A DNA stretch of 64,000 bases from an uncultured Clostridia bacterium (GCA_944378105.1 CALWGC010000001.1:38577-102576); one strand, 5' to 3'; positions 16,259 through 26,049 are shown, counted from the first letter of the stretch. Notes: a model not told the origin generated them from the letters alone. A program made the numbers and translations.

Positions 16259-18265
16259 ATGAGAATTGCGTTGACGGGGAATCCCAACAGCGGCAAAACC
16301 ACCATGTATAATGCGCTGACGGGGAGAAATGAGCGCATTGGTAACTGGGCTGGTGTTACCGTGGAGAAAAAGGAAAGTCTGATTAAAAAAACGTTTTATG
16401 ACGGTATGGAGGAGCTGGTGGCGGTGGACTTGCCGGGGGCCTATTCCATGTCTCCCTTTACTTCCGAAGAAAGCATCACCAGTCATTATGTCAAACAAGA
16501 ACATCCCGACGTCATCATCAATATTGTGGATGCCACCAATTTAAGCCGCAGCCTGTTTTTCACGACACAGCTATTGGAATTGGGGATTCCGATGGTGGTG
16601 GCTTTAAATAAAAGCGACATCAACGAAAAGAAAGAAACGAAAATTGATCTCGAGGCCCTTTCCGAAGAGTTGGGCTGTCCGGTCATTGCCACCGTATCCA
16701 CCTCTTCTGGCCACACAGGGCTTTCGGAAGTGGTACAGGCCGCCGTCAGCCGCAGAGGACAGATGCAAAGCGCGCCTTATCACCAAGGGGATATTGCTCT
16801 CAACAGCAAAGAAGCCGTGGAAGCGGCGGATCGGAAACGGTTTGAATTTGTCAACAAAATTGTTTCCCGTGTGGAAACAAGAAAAGTATTGACCAAAGAC
16901 CGCAACCAGCAAGATAGCATCGATGCCGTGTTGACCAATCAAATTTTGGGTATCCCCATTTTTGCCGTGATTATGTTTTTGGTCTTCAATATTTCCCAGG
17001 CGACCTTGGGGCCGGCCATTGCAGACATTCTGGTGGGCTGGATTGAAGGGTTCCAGGGCATGGTTGGTACCATGGTAGAAGGCAGTTCACCTCTTTTACA
17101 GGCGCTGTTGGTGGATGGCATTGTTGGCGGTGTAGGGGCCGTGGTTGGGTTTTTGCCGCTGGTGATGGTGATGTATTTCCTTATTGCGCTGCTGGAAGAC
17201 TGTGGCTATATGGCCCGGGTCAGCGTGGTGCTGGACCCCATTTTTAAGAAAGTGGGCCTTTCTGGGAAATCCGTCATTCCTTTTGTCATCACCACCGGTT
17301 GCGCCATCCCAGGGGTTATGGCCTGCCGTACCATTCGCAATGAAAGAGAACGGAAGGCCACAGCCATGCTTGCACCTTTCATGCCTTGCGGGGCCAAGCT
17401 TCCGGTCATTGCATTGTTTGCCGGTGTGTTTTTTGCCGATGCCTCTTGGGTTGGTACGCTGATGTATTTTGTGGGCATTGCGCTGATTTTCTTTGGCGCG
17501 CTGCTGGTCAATAAAATTGCTGGATACAAGAACAGAAAATCCTTTTTCATCATGGAATTGCCGGAATACAAAATCCCCAGTATCAAGAGGGCCTTCCTTT
17601 CCATGTGTGCCCGCGGCTGGGCTTACATCGTGAAAGCCGGTACCATCATTCTGCTTTGTAACACCGCAGTACAGATTATGCAAAGTTTTAACTGGAGCTT
17701 CCAGTTGGTGGAAGAAGGCATGGAAAGTACGTCTATTTTGGCGTCCATCGCTTCTCCTGTGGCTTTGCTGCTGATTCCTTTGGGCTTTGGCGTTTGGCAG
17801 CTGGCAGCGGCGTCTGTGACGGGCTTCATTGCCAAAGAGAACGTGGTTGGTACGTTGGCTGTGGTGTATGGCATCACCAACTTCATCAATGTGGATGATT
17901 TGGTGTTGGTGCAGGGGGCTGACCAGGTGGCCGCCATCTTTGGACTGACAAAAGTAGCGGCATTGGCTTATTTGATGTTTAACCTCTTTACACCGCCTTG
18001 TTTTGCGGCCATGGGGGCCATGAATGCGGAAATCAAGGACAAAAAGTGGCTCTTGGGCGGAATCTGCCTGCAATTTGCCACCGGTTACACCGTTGCCTTT
18101 TTCGTATACCAAATTGGTACCCTCATCACCACCGGCTCTTTGGGTACGGCCTTCTTGCCAGGGCTCATTGCCGTGCTGGTGTTTGCGGCCATCATTGTAC
18201 ATTTGATTCAAAAAGCAAATAGAAGCATTGCCGCCGAGTATGCGTTAAGCGGTAGTGCAAAATAA
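16259..18265 (+). CDS. feoB: Ferrous iron transporter B (GTPase-coupled membrane permease)
   Basis: The 668-residue protein starts with a G domain: G1 GNPNSGKTT at 7-15, switch I WAGVTVEKKE, G3 DLPGAYSM, G4 NKSD, and G5 near STSSGHTG. A four-helix GDI segment follows, then the Gate/Nup membrane domain of about eight helices from residue 225 on, with GxxVxF- and CAIPGVMACRT-type motifs (VITTGCAIPGVMACRTIRNERERKAT) carrying the conserved Cys. It imports Fe(II) across the cytoplasmic membrane. AAGGAGGAG precedes the ATG. It is co-oriented with feoA (105 bases upstream) and the small Cys-rich gene 36 bases downstream. Confidence 0.97.
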   Translation: MRIALTGNPNSGKTTMYNALTGRNERIGNWAGVTVEKKESLIKKTFYDGMEELVAVDLPGAYSMSPFTSEESITSHYVKQEHPDVIINIVDATNLSRSLFFTTQLLELGIPMVVALNKSDINEKKETKIDLEALSEELGCPVIATVSTSSGHTGLSEVVQAAVSRRGQMQSAPYHQGDIALNSKEAVEAADRKRFEFVNKIVSRVETRKVLTKDRNQQDSIDAVLTNQILGIPIFAVIMFLVFNISQATLGPAIADILVGWIEGFQGMVGTMVEGSSPLLQALLVDGIVGGVGAVVGFLPLVMVMYFLIALLEDCGYMARVSVVLDPIFKKVGLSGKSVIPFVITTGCAIPGVMACRTIRNERERKATAMLAPFMPCGAKLPVIALFAGVFFADASWVGTLMYFVGIALIFFGALLVNKIAGYKNRKSFFIMELPEYKIPSIKRAFLSMCARGWAYIVKAGTIILLCNTAVQIMQSFNWSFQLVEEGMESTSILASIASPVALLLIPLGFGVWQLAAASVTGFIAKENVVGTLAVVYGITNFINVDDLVLVQGADQVAAIFGLTKVAALAYLMFNLFTPPCFAAMGAMNAEIKDKKWLLGGICLQFATGYTVAFFVYQIGTLITTGSLGTAFLPGLIAVLVFAAIIVHLIQKANRSIAAEYALSGSAK

Positions 18266-18301
18266 AACGAAGGAAGAACCAACAAGAAAGGAGTGTGCGG
18301 T

Positions 18302-18502
18302 ATGACAGGAATGGATTTTCTTTTGATGGTGCTCATTGGCCTTTTGGTGTTCTTTGCGGCCCGCTATGTCATCCGTGCCAAAAAAAATGGCGCCAAGTGC
18401 ATTGGCTGCCCCATGGAGTGCCGTTGCAGCAGTTGGAAAAGCGCGCCGGTTCCAGAGGTAGAATCCACCGGTTGCTGTGGCTGCCACAAACAGGAAGAAT
18501 AA
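18302..18502 (+). CDS. FeoB-associated Cys-rich membrane protein
   Basis: The 66-residue protein has one N-terminal membrane helix (FLLMVLIGLLVFFAARYVI, about 5-23). The cytosolic tail holds six Cys in pairs and triplets: CIGCPMECRC at about 36-45 and CCGC near 60. This is the FeoB_associated family, a likely functional match for FeoC; the Cys may bind Fe-S or sense iron or redox state (inference). The ATG at 18302 has AAGGAG 8 bases upstream. It is the third gene of the feo operon and ends at repeat R2, which supplies a terminator hairpin. Confidence 0.87.
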   Translation: MTGMDFLLMVLIGLLVFFAARYVIRAKKNGAKCIGCPMECRCSSWKSAPVPEVESTGCCGCHKQEE

Positions 18503-18518
18503 AGAACAAAAGAAGCAA

Positions 18519-18600
18519 CCGCTTTTAACGCAGCTTCCTAAGCAAACAAAGATGGCTGCGATCCTTACATACAAAGGATTGCAGCCATCTTCTTTTTGCC
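18519..18600 (+). repeat. Dispersed hairpin repeat, copy R2, acting as feo terminator
   Basis: It begins CCGCTTTTAACGCAGCTTCC. AGATGGCTGCGATCC pairs with GGATTGCAGCCATCT (15 pairs, one G-T), closing on TTACATACAAA, followed by TCTTTTTGCC. It has the same flanks and loop as R1 with different stem bases. Its place after the last feo gene fits an intrinsic terminator. Confidence 0.85.
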
Positions 18601-18699
18601 TCGTTCTTCCCGTGCATATTTTGTTGCGCCTAATGGGAAAATATGATAAACTTGATAAGTTAAAGAATGTGTAAGGAAACCGAAAGGGAGGCAGCAACA

Positions 18700-20535
18700 A
18701 TGTGTGGTTTCTGCGGATTTGCAGGGGAACTGTTGCAGGAAAAAGCAGACGTCCTCAACCGGATGATGAATAAAATTGTGCACCGCGGCCCCGATAGCGC
18801 CGGCACCCATATCGACAAGGATGTGGCGCTGGGATTTCGGCGGTTAAGCATCATGGACTTGGACTATGGTTCCCAGCCCATGTATAACGAAACAGGCGAC
18901 GTGGTCATTACCTTTAACGGAGAAATTTATAACTATGGCGAACTGAGAGAGGATTTGGAAGCAAAGGGCCATGTCTTTGCCAACCATGCCGATACAGAAT
19001 GTTTGATCCATGCCTATGAAGAATATGGCAAAGAGATGTTGAACAAGTTAAGAGGCATGTTTGCCTTTGTGATTTGGGACAGCAAGAAGAAATTGCTCTT
19101 TGGGGCCAGAGACTTCTTTGGCATCAAGCCTTTTTATTATACCCAGGTGGGCAATACCCTGGTCTTTGGGTCCGAAATCAAAAGTATTTTGGCATACCCC
19201 GGTGTGAAAAAAGAAGTGAACGAAGCAGCCTTAGAAAGCTATCTATCCTTCCAGTATTCGGTGTTACCGGAAACCTTCTTTTCCGGGATTTTTAAATTGA
19301 TGCCAAGCCATTGCTTCACCTTCCAAAACGGAACCATGACCGTAGAGCGGTATTGGCAGCCTTCCTTTGAGGAAAAAGAAGGCAAAACCTTCGAAGAAAC
19401 GGTGGAAGAAATTGACGCTGTGATGCAAGACTCCATCAAGGCCCACAAAATCAGCGACGTGGAAGTGGGGTCCTTCCTTTCTAGCGGTGTGGACAGCAGC
19501 TATGTGGCTGCCTGCTTCCATGGGGATAAAACCTTCACCGTGGGCTTTGACTATGAAAAATATAACGAAATTGACTTTGCCAAAAAGCTTTCCAAAAAAA
19601 TTGAAATTGATAATTACAGCAAGCTGATTTCCAAAGAGGAATACTGGGATATTCTGCCGACGGTGCAGTATCACATGGACGAGCCTTTGGCCGATCCTTC
19701 CGCTGTGGCCCTCTATTTTGTGAGCCAAACGGCGGCAAAACATGTGAAAGTGGCCCTTTCTGGCGAAGGCGCCGATGAATTTTTCGGCGGCTATAACATC
19801 TATAAAGAGCCGGATGCCCTGCGCCCCATTGCCCGTCTGCCCCGACCCGTGCGCAAGGCCCTGGGCAAAGTGGCCAGCGCCATCCCCTTCCATGTCAAAG
19901 GGAAAAACTATTTGATTCGCGGCAGTAAAGACTTGGAAGAACGGTTCATCGGTAACGCCAACCTCTTTAGCGTCAAAGACCGGGCCAAAGTCTTAAAACA
20001 CCCCAAAGGTCACCCTACCCCTATGGAAATCACAAAACCCCTCTATGACCAGGTGAAGGGGAAAGAAGATGTGACCCGCATGCAGTATATCGACTTGAAC
20101 CTGTGGCTCATTGGGGATATTTTGCTGAAAGCCGATAAAATGAGTATGGCCAATTCTTTGGAAGTGCGGGTGCCGTTCTTGGACCGTAGAGTCTTTGATG
20201 TGGCCAGAACCTTGCCCAAACGGTATAAAGTGACCAAGGAAAACACGAAGGTGGCCATGCGGGCGGCGGCCAACCGCTATGTGCCCGATATGGTGGCAGA
20301 AAAGAAAAAACTGGGCTTTCCGGTGCCTATCCGCATTTGGCTCAAAGAGGACAAGTATTATCAGCAGGTGAAAGAAGCTTTCTTAAGTCAAGAAGCAGCT
20401 GCCTTTTTCCAAACGAACGAAATTGTCCGCCTCTTGGATGACCACAAGGCCGGCCACGCCGATCACAGCCGGAAAATCTGGGCCATCTATATGTTTTTGG
20501 TATGGCACAAAAAATATTTTGTGGATGCCGCTTGA
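18700..20535 (+). CDS. asnB: Asparagine synthase (glutamine-hydrolysing)
   Basis: The 611-residue protein has an N-terminal class II glutaminase whose catalytic Cys follows the initiator Met (MCGFCGF), with HRGPDSAGTH and the RLSIMDL loop, then a synthetase domain with the PP-loop SSGVDSSYVAA at about 264-274 and SGEGADEFFGGYNIY. It makes asparagine from aspartate, glutamine and ATP. The ATG at 18700 is required for a free N-terminal Cys; a longer frame from 18667 would hide it. AAAGGGAGG lies upstream. A likely promoter is TTGCGC at about 18625, then 17 bases and TAAACT. The -35 box of the glyS leader overlaps its stop codon. Confidence 0.96.
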   Translation: MCGFCGFAGELLQEKADVLNRMMNKIVHRGPDSAGTHIDKDVALGFRRLSIMDLDYGSQPMYNETGDVVITFNGEIYNYGELREDLEAKGHVFANHADTECLIHAYEEYGKEMLNKLRGMFAFVIWDSKKKLLFGARDFFGIKPFYYTQVGNTLVFGSEIKSILAYPGVKKEVNEAALESYLSFQYSVLPETFFSGIFKLMPSHCFTFQNGTMTVERYWQPSFEEKEGKTFEETVEEIDAVMQDSIKAHKISDVEVGSFLSSGVDSSYVAACFHGDKTFTVGFDYEKYNEIDFAKKLSKKIEIDNYSKLISKEEYWDILPTVQYHMDEPLADPSAVALYFVSQTAAKHVKVALSGEGADEFFGGYNIYKEPDALRPIARLPRPVRKALGKVASAIPFHVKGKNYLIRGSKDLEERFIGNANLFSVKDRAKVLKHPKGHPTPMEITKPLYDQVKGKEDVTRMQYIDLNLWLIGDILLKADKMSMANSLEVRVPFLDRRVFDVARTLPKRYKVTKENTKVAMRAAANRYVPDMVAEKKKLGFPVPIRIWLKEDKYYQQVKEAFLSQEAAAFFQTNEIVRLLDDHKAGHADHSRKIWAIYMFLVWHKKYFVDAA

Positions 20536-20560
20536 CAAATGGGCCCAACTTTGATAGATT
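20532..20560 (+). promoter_or_regulatory. Promoter of the glyS T-box leader
   Basis: TTGACA overlaps the asnB stop codon (GCT TGA CAA). After 17 bases comes TAGATT, a 4 of 6 match to the -10 consensus. Confidence 0.6.
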
Positions 20561-20567
20561 GGAGAAA

Positions 20568-20790
20568 GTAAAGAAAATACGGGTCTGCAAGGAAGAAGAG
20601 GAGTATCCTTTGGCAGGTTTTCAGAGAGCGACTGGCCGGTGAAAAGTCGCAGCCGAAAAAGGAGAAGGGCGCTTTGGAGCAGACAACAAACAAAGTGGGT
20701 GTGGCAATCGCCACATCAACAAGGGTGGAACCACGGAAGATACCTTTCGTCCCTTGCCGGTTGCGGTGAGGAACGAAAGGTTTTTTATTT
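20568..20790 (+). promoter_or_regulatory. T-box riboswitch, glycine-specific, upstream of glyS
   Basis: The leader contains the T-box sequence AGGGTGGAACCACG at about 20723-20736. A terminator hairpin follows (ACCTTTCGTCCC pairing with GGAACGAAAGGT) and ends in TTTTTT at 20781-20786. Upstream are stem I elements: GAGTAT, CAGAGAGC, and GAAGGGCGCTTTGGAG. The GGC at 20668-20670 in the last element is the likely specifier codon, a glycine codon that matches the downstream gene. Uncharged tRNA-Gly would stabilise the antiterminator. Confidence 0.88.
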
Positions 20791-20820
20791 CCCATGGAAC
20801 GAAGAGAAGGAGGAAAAAAC

Positions 20821-22233
20821 ATGAATCAAGCAGAAAAAACCATGGATAAAATCGTATCTTTGGCCAAAAGCAGAGGTTTTGTATATCCCGGCAGCGAAAT
20901 TTACGGCGGTTTGGCCAACACTTGGGACTATGGCCCGCTGGGTGTGGAACTGAAAAACAACATCAAAAAAGCCTGGTGGAAAAAATTCATTCAGGAAAGC
21001 AAATATAACGTGGGCGTGGACTGCGCCATTTTGATGAACCCAGAAACCTGGGTGGCCAGCGGCCATGTGGGCGGTTTCAGCGACCCGTTGATGGACTGTA
21101 AGGCTTGTAAAGAACGGTTCCGCGCCGACAAATTGATTGAAGAACATTTGAAAGAAATTGGCCGCGGCGACGAAGTGGTAGACGGCTGGAGCAACGAAAA
21201 AATGAAAGCCTATATCGAAGAAAACGGCATTGCCTGCCCTTCTTGTGGCGCCAAGGATTTCACTGACATTCGTCAGTTTAACTTGATGTTCAAAACCTTC
21301 CAGGGTGTGACCGAAGACAGCAAAAACGTGGTATATCTGCGTCCTGAAACGGCTCAGGGTATTTTTGTCAACTTCAAAAACGTACAGCGCACCAGCCGCA
21401 AAAAAATCCCCTTCGGTATCGGCCAGATCGGCAAATCCTTCCGGAACGAAATTACCCCCGGTAACTTCACCTTCCGTACCAGAGAATTTGAACAGATGGA
21501 ACTGGAATTCTTCTGCGAACCTGGCACCGATTTGGAATGGTTTGCTTACTGGAAACAATTCTGCATCCAGTGGCTCAAAGATTTGAACATGAGCGAAGAA
21601 AACACCCGTGTCCGTGACCACAGCCCAGAAGAACTGTGCCACTATTCCAAAGCAACCACCGACATTGAATATCTCTTCCCCTTCGGTTGGGGCGAATTGT
21701 GGGGCGTGGCAGACCGGACCGACTTTGACTTGACCCAGCATCAAAACCACTCTAACCAGGATATGACCTATTTCGATCAAGAAAAGAACGAAAAATATAT
21801 CCCATACTGCATCGAGCCTTCCTTGGGTGCAGACCGTGTGACATTGGCCTTCTTGTGCGATGCCTATGACGAAGAAGTGGTGAGCGAAAAAGAAGGCAAA
21901 AAAGACGTGCGTACCGTGCTCCACTTCCACCCAGCTCTGGCTCCTGTGAAAGCTGCCATCCTGCCTTTGAGCAAAAAACCAGAATTGGCAGGCCCAGCCG
22001 AAGAAATTTTCCACACCTTGGCAAAGAAATTCCATGTGGAATATGACGAAACCGGCAGCATCGGCAAACGTTATCGCAGACAGGACGAAATCGGTACGCC
22101 ATACTGCATCACTGTGGACTTTGACACCTTGGAAGACAAAGCCGTGACCATCCGCGAACGTGACACCATGGAACAGGTGCGTATTCCTATCACCGAATTG
22201 GAAAGCTATTTGGAAGCAAAAATGGAATTCTAA
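20821..22233 (+). CDS. glyS: Glycyl-tRNA synthetase, alpha2-type
   Basis: The 470-residue class II synthetase is of the single-chain dimeric type (GRS1), not the alpha2beta2 GlyQ/GlyS type. Visible: [20 protein letters not shown] near the N-terminus, motif 2 region [29 protein letters not shown], motif 3 [11 protein letters not shown], and a C-terminal anticodon-binding domain ([21 protein letters not shown]). The ATG at 20821 with AAGGAGG 9 bases upstream replaces a longer frame from 20794. The T-box at 20568-20790 controls it. Confidence 0.97.
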   Translation: MNQAEKTMDKIVSLAKSRGFVYPGSEIYGGLANTWDYGPLGVELKNNIKKAWWKKFIQESKYNVGVDCAILMNPETWVASGHVGGFSDPLMDCKACKERFRADKLIEEHLKEIGRGDEVVDGWSNEKMKAYIEENGIACPSCGAKDFTDIRQFNLMFKTFQGVTEDSKNVVYLRPETAQGIFVNFKNVQRTSRKKIPFGIGQIGKSFRNEITPGNFTFRTREFEQMELEFFCEPGTDLEWFAYWKQFCIQWLKDLNMSEENTRVRDHSPEELCHYSKATTDIEYLFPFGWGELWGVADRTDFDLTQHQNHSNQDMTYFDQEKNEKYIPYCIEPSLGADRVTLAFLCDAYDEEVVSEKEGKKDVRTVLHFHPALAPVKAAILPLSKKPELAGPAEEIFHTLAKKFHVEYDETGSIGKRYRRQDEIGTPYCITVDFDTLEDKAVTIRERDTMEQVRIPITELESYLEAKMEF

Positions 22234-22264
22234 TGGGTTGATTTGACAACAAAAGAAAACAACC

Positions 22265-22355
22265 TTCGCAAAAATAAGATAGCGAAAATCCTTTGTAAGG
22301 AAGGATTTTCGCTATCTTTGTTTTTTTATGAAGCTGCGCCAAAAGCGATTTCCTG
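22265..22355 (-). repeat. Dispersed hairpin repeat, copy R3, between convergent genes
   Basis: Read on the minus strand it begins AGGAAATCGCTTTTGGCGCAGCTTC. The stem GATAGCGAAAATCC pairs with GGATTTTCGCTATC and the loop ends ACAAAGG. On the plus strand the stem is followed by TTTGTTTTTTT, so it also works as the glyS terminator. Confidence 0.85.
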
Positions 22356-22367
22356 TGGCTTTTTTTG

Positions 22368-24401
22368 TTATTGTTGAAAAGTTTGTCCGTATTTCAAATA
22401 TTGATAGGTAGTTTGGGCCAATGCTTCATAGCCGCTTTGGGCCGGGTGGGTGGTATCGGTGACCACAAAGGAGGCATCCTGGTTTTTGGCATCCAACAAA
22501 GGTTCTTCCAGTTTGAAGTCCAAATAGGGGTCCACAAAGGCATAGACTGGCACCAGGAAAATGCCCTCTTCCTGCCGGTTTTCATAGGCAGAAAGCATGG
22601 CTTCGGTCAGGTGGAGCCGTTTGTTTTTGTCCGGCAGCGTTTCCAGCTCTCCAAAGGGCAGCAGCGGACAGTTGAGATAGATTTGGATGGTTTCGTCATA
22701 GCGATGGATGCTTTCGATGATGGTGTCTAGGTGGCCGATGACATCCTCTGGCCGGTTGTCATGGGTCAAGTTTAAGTCGTTGATGCCCAGCTGTAACACC
22801 ACCACATCCACGCCGTCATAGCCTTGGCGGTCCATATAATAGGAAAAATCAAACTGGCCGTCGTTGAGGAAGATATTGGTATAGCCATACTTGCTTTGGC
22901 TATGGCAATAGTCATAGGCGGCCCAGCCGCCCCGGCCTTCGTGGTGGGTTTCTCCGGCGGTGCCAATGCCAAGGAAGGTAACGGGGGTATCATCGGCGGC
23001 AAAGCATTGGGCAAGGAATTGGGAATAATACCCTTCCCCAAAGAGGCTGTCCCCCAACAGCAACACCCGCAGGTTTTCCGGCAAATCGGGCAGGGCATCG
23101 GCATGGATCACAGAGACGGTAGATTCTGTCTGGCCGTTTCGCTGCAAGGAAAGTTGGTCAGAAGAAAGGGCCGAAAGATCCCAGATGTCTTCTCCCAGGT
23201 CCTTTTCCCCGTCGGTGGCCGTCACGGTGGCCGCTTGACTATCCACCAGCAAATTTTGGCCAAATAACATGCTGTTTTGGCCGGAAATCACCAACTGCTC
23301 TGGTACCAAAAGCCCTGGGGCTTGATAGACACTGTCAGAAAAGCCGGTGGTGGCAAAGCTGCCGCCGGTCACCGGCTGGGTGGGAAAGCGCAGGGCAGGC
23401 AAATACAGCTGCAAGGTGACGATGGCCCCGTCCCTATCACTGGTGCAAAGGAGGGACGTATTTTTGTCGGAAAGCAAATCGGCTTCGTACCGGTCGATTT
23501 CTCCTGTCAAGGTGGTCCCGTCTTCCTTTTGGATGGTCACCAAAAGTCCCGTTTCGGTGGGGGTCAGGGAGGAGAGGAAGTATCCATTGTTGCCGTCTAA
23601 AATTTGTACGTCGGTGACGGCGCGGCAAAAGGAATCGAAGCCCTCTGGCACCGTTTCAGAGCGAAAGGCCGAGGAGATGGGGCGCTCTTTTACCTCTGTG
23701 GCATAAAAATCATTGTTTACCACATGGGAAAAGTCGGTGGAGGAAAGCAGGGCCTGGGTTTCATCATCAAAGGGTTCAAAGGATGGCGTTTCTTTTAAAT
23801 AGAAAAACTGCACCGGTACATTGGCTTCTTTTCGTCCAGAAAGCCAAGCCGATAAGGTTTCCGGCGTGTTCATGTTTTTCACATTCATCACCCGTAAATA
23901 GAGGGCATTTCCACCGGGGCAGACGGAGAGCCCGTCATAAATCCGCGTTTTTTGGGTTTCGTGGGTCACCACGTCAAAATGGGTGGCAAAGCCGGCCCCA
24001 CAGGCGATGGGCTCTTCCAAATCCAGTTGATAGAGGGTGGTATTGCTGTTTTGCCAGGATGTGGTGGTCACCGGTTTCCAAGCTTCGCTGCCGTCCAAGG
24101 TCATGACACCAATTTCCCGTTGGATGCCCCAAACGCCGTCGATACAGGTGATGGTATCGCCATAGGCGTCGTTCAAACGATAGAGCGGGGAAGAGAGGGG
24201 CAGCGTGATGGTTTTATTGGCGTTACGCAAGGTCAATGTGCCGCTTTCGCCCACGCCATGGATGGACGCCGGGTTATAGGGATTGATATTATAAACGGTG
24301 CTGGAAGGCACGACGACGGTGTTGCCTTCGGCCAAAGGCGCGCCATAGGCTGGCACGGCCAGCAGGAGACAAAAGGCAAAAGAAAGCAATTGTCTTTTCA
24401 T
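22368..24401 (-). CDS. Large secreted SGNH/GDSL-type hydrolase
   Basis: The 677-residue protein has a signal peptide (MKRQLLSFAFCLLLAVPAYG, cleavage near 20-21). Residues about 25-450 are beta-rich without a recognised family. The C-terminal 220 residues are an SGNH hydrolase: block I VLLLGDSLFGEG with the Ser nucleophile, HEGRGGWAAYDY (Gly block), VLQLGINDLN (Asn block) and DTTHPAQSGYEAL with the catalytic Asp and His. Such domains remove acyl or acetyl groups from glycans or lipids. AAAGGAGG precedes the ATG at 24401. The adjacent amidohydrolase gene is divergent. It has no sortase motif or cell-wall repeat, so it may be freely secreted. The substrate is unknown. Confidence 0.85.
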   Translation of the reverse strand: MKRQLLSFAFCLLLAVPAYGAPLAEGNTVVVPSSTVYNINPYNPASIHGVGESGTLTLRNANKTITLPLSSPLYRLNDAYGDTITCIDGVWGIQREIGVMTLDGSEAWKPVTTTSWQNSNTTLYQLDLEEPIACGAGFATHFDVVTHETQKTRIYDGLSVCPGGNALYLRVMNVKNMNTPETLSAWLSGRKEANVPVQFFYLKETPSFEPFDDETQALLSSTDFSHVVNNDFYATEVKERPISSAFRSETVPEGFDSFCRAVTDVQILDGNNGYFLSSLTPTETGLLVTIQKEDGTTLTGEIDRYEADLLSDKNTSLLCTSDRDGAIVTLQLYLPALRFPTQPVTGGSFATTGFSDSVYQAPGLLVPEQLVISGQNSMLFGQNLLVDSQAATVTATDGEKDLGEDIWDLSALSSDQLSLQRNGQTESTVSVIHADALPDLPENLRVLLLGDSLFGEGYYSQFLAQCFAADDTPVTFLGIGTAGETHHEGRGGWAAYDYCHSQSKYGYTNIFLNDGQFDFSYYMDRQGYDGVDVVVLQLGINDLNLTHDNRPEDVIGHLDTIIESIHRYDETIQIYLNCPLLPFGELETLPDKNKRLHLTEAMLSAYENRQEEGIFLVPVYAFVDPYLDFKLEEPLLDAKNQDASFVVTDTTHPAQSGYEALAQTTYQYLKYGQTFQQ

Positions 24402-24544
24402 GAAAAAACCTCCTTTTTGTTCTTTTTTTATTATACCTGCTTTTTGTCCCCTTTGGCAACGAAGGGAGAAAATTGTAAGAAGTTTGTCATCTGGCCCTGG
24501 TTTTTTCTTGAAAAAATGCTATACTTTTTTTGAGGTGAACGACT

Positions 24545-25366
24545 ATGAAAATCATTGATGCCCATATCCATTATCGACCAGACTATGCCCCCTTTGCCCA
24601 GGTGGCGGCCCATAGCGGGCATACGTATACCAAAGATGGCATTCGTCAGATGATGGAAGACAATGACATTTGCCATGCCATTGTCATGGGAAATTTTGAA
24701 CCGACGGTGGAAAATCATCAATACCCGCCCTATTTAAGTTTTTGCGTGGGGCTGGACAGCAATGTCTTTCAGCCACAGCGGGCAGAAGAATTTTTGGTAC
24801 AGGTGGAAGAAAATTTGAAACGGCCCAACTGTGTGGGCCTGAAATTATATCCCGGCTATAACCCCTTTTTTGTTACGGATGAGATTTACACGCCTTTTTA
24901 TCAGCTGGCTGAAAAATACCATAAACCGGTGGCCATCCACACCGGGGCCGTGGCCAGCAGTAAGCCGGGGGCGTTATTAAAATATAGCCACCCCTTGACG
25001 CTGGACGAACTGGCGGTGCGGTTTCCAGACATCACCTTTGTGATGTGCCATTTTGGGAACCCTTTTTTGGCAGAAGCGGCGGCGGTGGTAGAAAAGAATA
25101 AAAACATCATTGTGGACCTCTCCGGCATTTTGGAAGGCATGTTTTCTCCGGCTCCATTTATGGAAGAAAACCGGTTTTATGTGGAGACGGTGAAGATGTG
25201 GCTGCGCTATGTGGGCGACTATGACCGGATGGTCTTTGGTACCGATTTTCCCATTGTGCAGGTGCCTTCCTACATCCAGTTTGTGAAGGAATTGATTCCA
25301 AAAGAGGCCTGGCACAAGGTGTTTTATGAAAATGCCCTGCGGGTGTACGGATTACAGTTGGAGTAA
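24545..25366 (+). CDS. Amidohydrolase-2 family metal-dependent hydrolase
   Basis: This 273-residue TIM-barrel protein has the metal motif IDAHIH at 4-9, PVAIHTG with the third ligand His, VMCHFGNPF with another His, and the catalytic Asp in FGTDFPI. The family includes decarboxylases and lactonases acting on aromatic or sugar acids; no residue here fixes the substrate. TGAGGTG precedes the ATG closely. The queH gene starts 20 bases after the stop, so the two are probably co-transcribed. Confidence 0.85.
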   Translation: MKIIDAHIHYRPDYAPFAQVAAHSGHTYTKDGIRQMMEDNDICHAIVMGNFEPTVENHQYPPYLSFCVGLDSNVFQPQRAEEFLVQVEENLKRPNCVGLKLYPGYNPFFVTDEIYTPFYQLAEKYHKPVAIHTGAVASSKPGALLKYSHPLTLDELAVRFPDITFVMCHFGNPFLAEAAAVVEKNKNIIVDLSGILEGMFSPAPFMEENRFYVETVKMWLRYVGDYDRMVFGTDFPIVQVPSYIQFVKELIPKEAWHKVFYENALRVYGLQLE

Positions 25367-25386
25367 AGAGAAGGATGTGGCAGAGG

Positions 25387-26049
25387 ATGAACAAGCGAAA
25401 CTATCAAAAAGAGATGGAAGAGGTGCTGAAGGGATTACAGGTGGACCAAAAGGGGCGGCCGAAGCTTTTGCTGCATAGCTGCTGTGGCCCTTGCAGCAGT
25501 TATGTGATGAAGGTGCTGACAGACTTTTTTGACCTTTCTCTTTTTTACTATAACCCCAATATCCACCCTCAGGCCGAATATGAAAAACGCTTGGCCACCC
25601 AACGGGAGCTTTGCGAAAAAATGCCCTTTACCGGGAAACTGACCTTTCTTTCGGCGCCCTATGACCCGGAGCGGTTTTTTGCCCAAACCAAGGGCCTGGA
25701 AGAAGAGCGAGAAGGGGGCAGTCGTTGCGAGGTTTGTTTTCGGCTGCGGCTGGAGGAAACGGCCAAAGAAGCCCAAAAACAGGGGGCCGATTTTTTCACC
25801 ACCACCCTTTCGGTCAGCCCCTACAAAAATGCACCGCTTTTAAACGCCATTGGGGAAGAGATGGCAAAGAAGTATCAGGTGAACTATTTGGTGGCCGATT
25901 TTAAGAAAAAAGAAGGCTATAAACAGTCGGTGCAGCTGGCCAAAGCCTATGACCTGTACCGCCAGGATTATTGCGGCTGTATCTACTCCCTGCGCCAAAG
26001 AGAGGAAGAAAAAGCGGCTCAAGAAGCCAAAAAGGATCCCTTTTTGTAA
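25387..26049 (+). CDS. queH: Epoxyqueuosine reductase QueH
   Basis: The 220-residue QueH (DUF208) protein reduces epoxyqueuosine to queuosine in tRNA and substitutes for the cobalamin-dependent QueG. The Cys set typical of the Fe-S enzyme is visible: HSCCGPCSSY at about 31-40, CEVCF at about 115-119 and DYCGCIYS near 200. I chose the second ATG (MNKRNYQKEM) because homologues begin in this way. The ATG at 25375 is also possible; its GAAGG lies too close to it for a normal ribosome site. Confidence 0.9.
   Translation: MNKRNYQKEMEEVLKGLQVDQKGRPKLLLHSCCGPCSSYVMKVLTDFFDLSLFYYNPNIHPQAEYEKRLATQRELCEKMPFTGKLTFLSAPYDPERFFAQTKGLEEEREGGSRCEVCFRLRLEETAKEAQKQGADFFTTTLSVSPYKNAPLLNAIGEEMAKKYQVNYLVADFKKKEGYKQSVQLAKAYDLYRQDYCGCIYSLRQREEEKAAQEAKKDPFL

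Noticed and set aside
17096..18211. 371-codon minus-strand open frame
   Set aside because: It is antisense to the FeoB membrane domain and lacks a ribosome site and any motif.
20785..22035. 416-codon open frame on the minus strand
   Set aside because: It lies wholly antisense to glyS, has no ribosome site, and its Phe/His-rich translation matches no family; it is a mirror of glyS codon bias.
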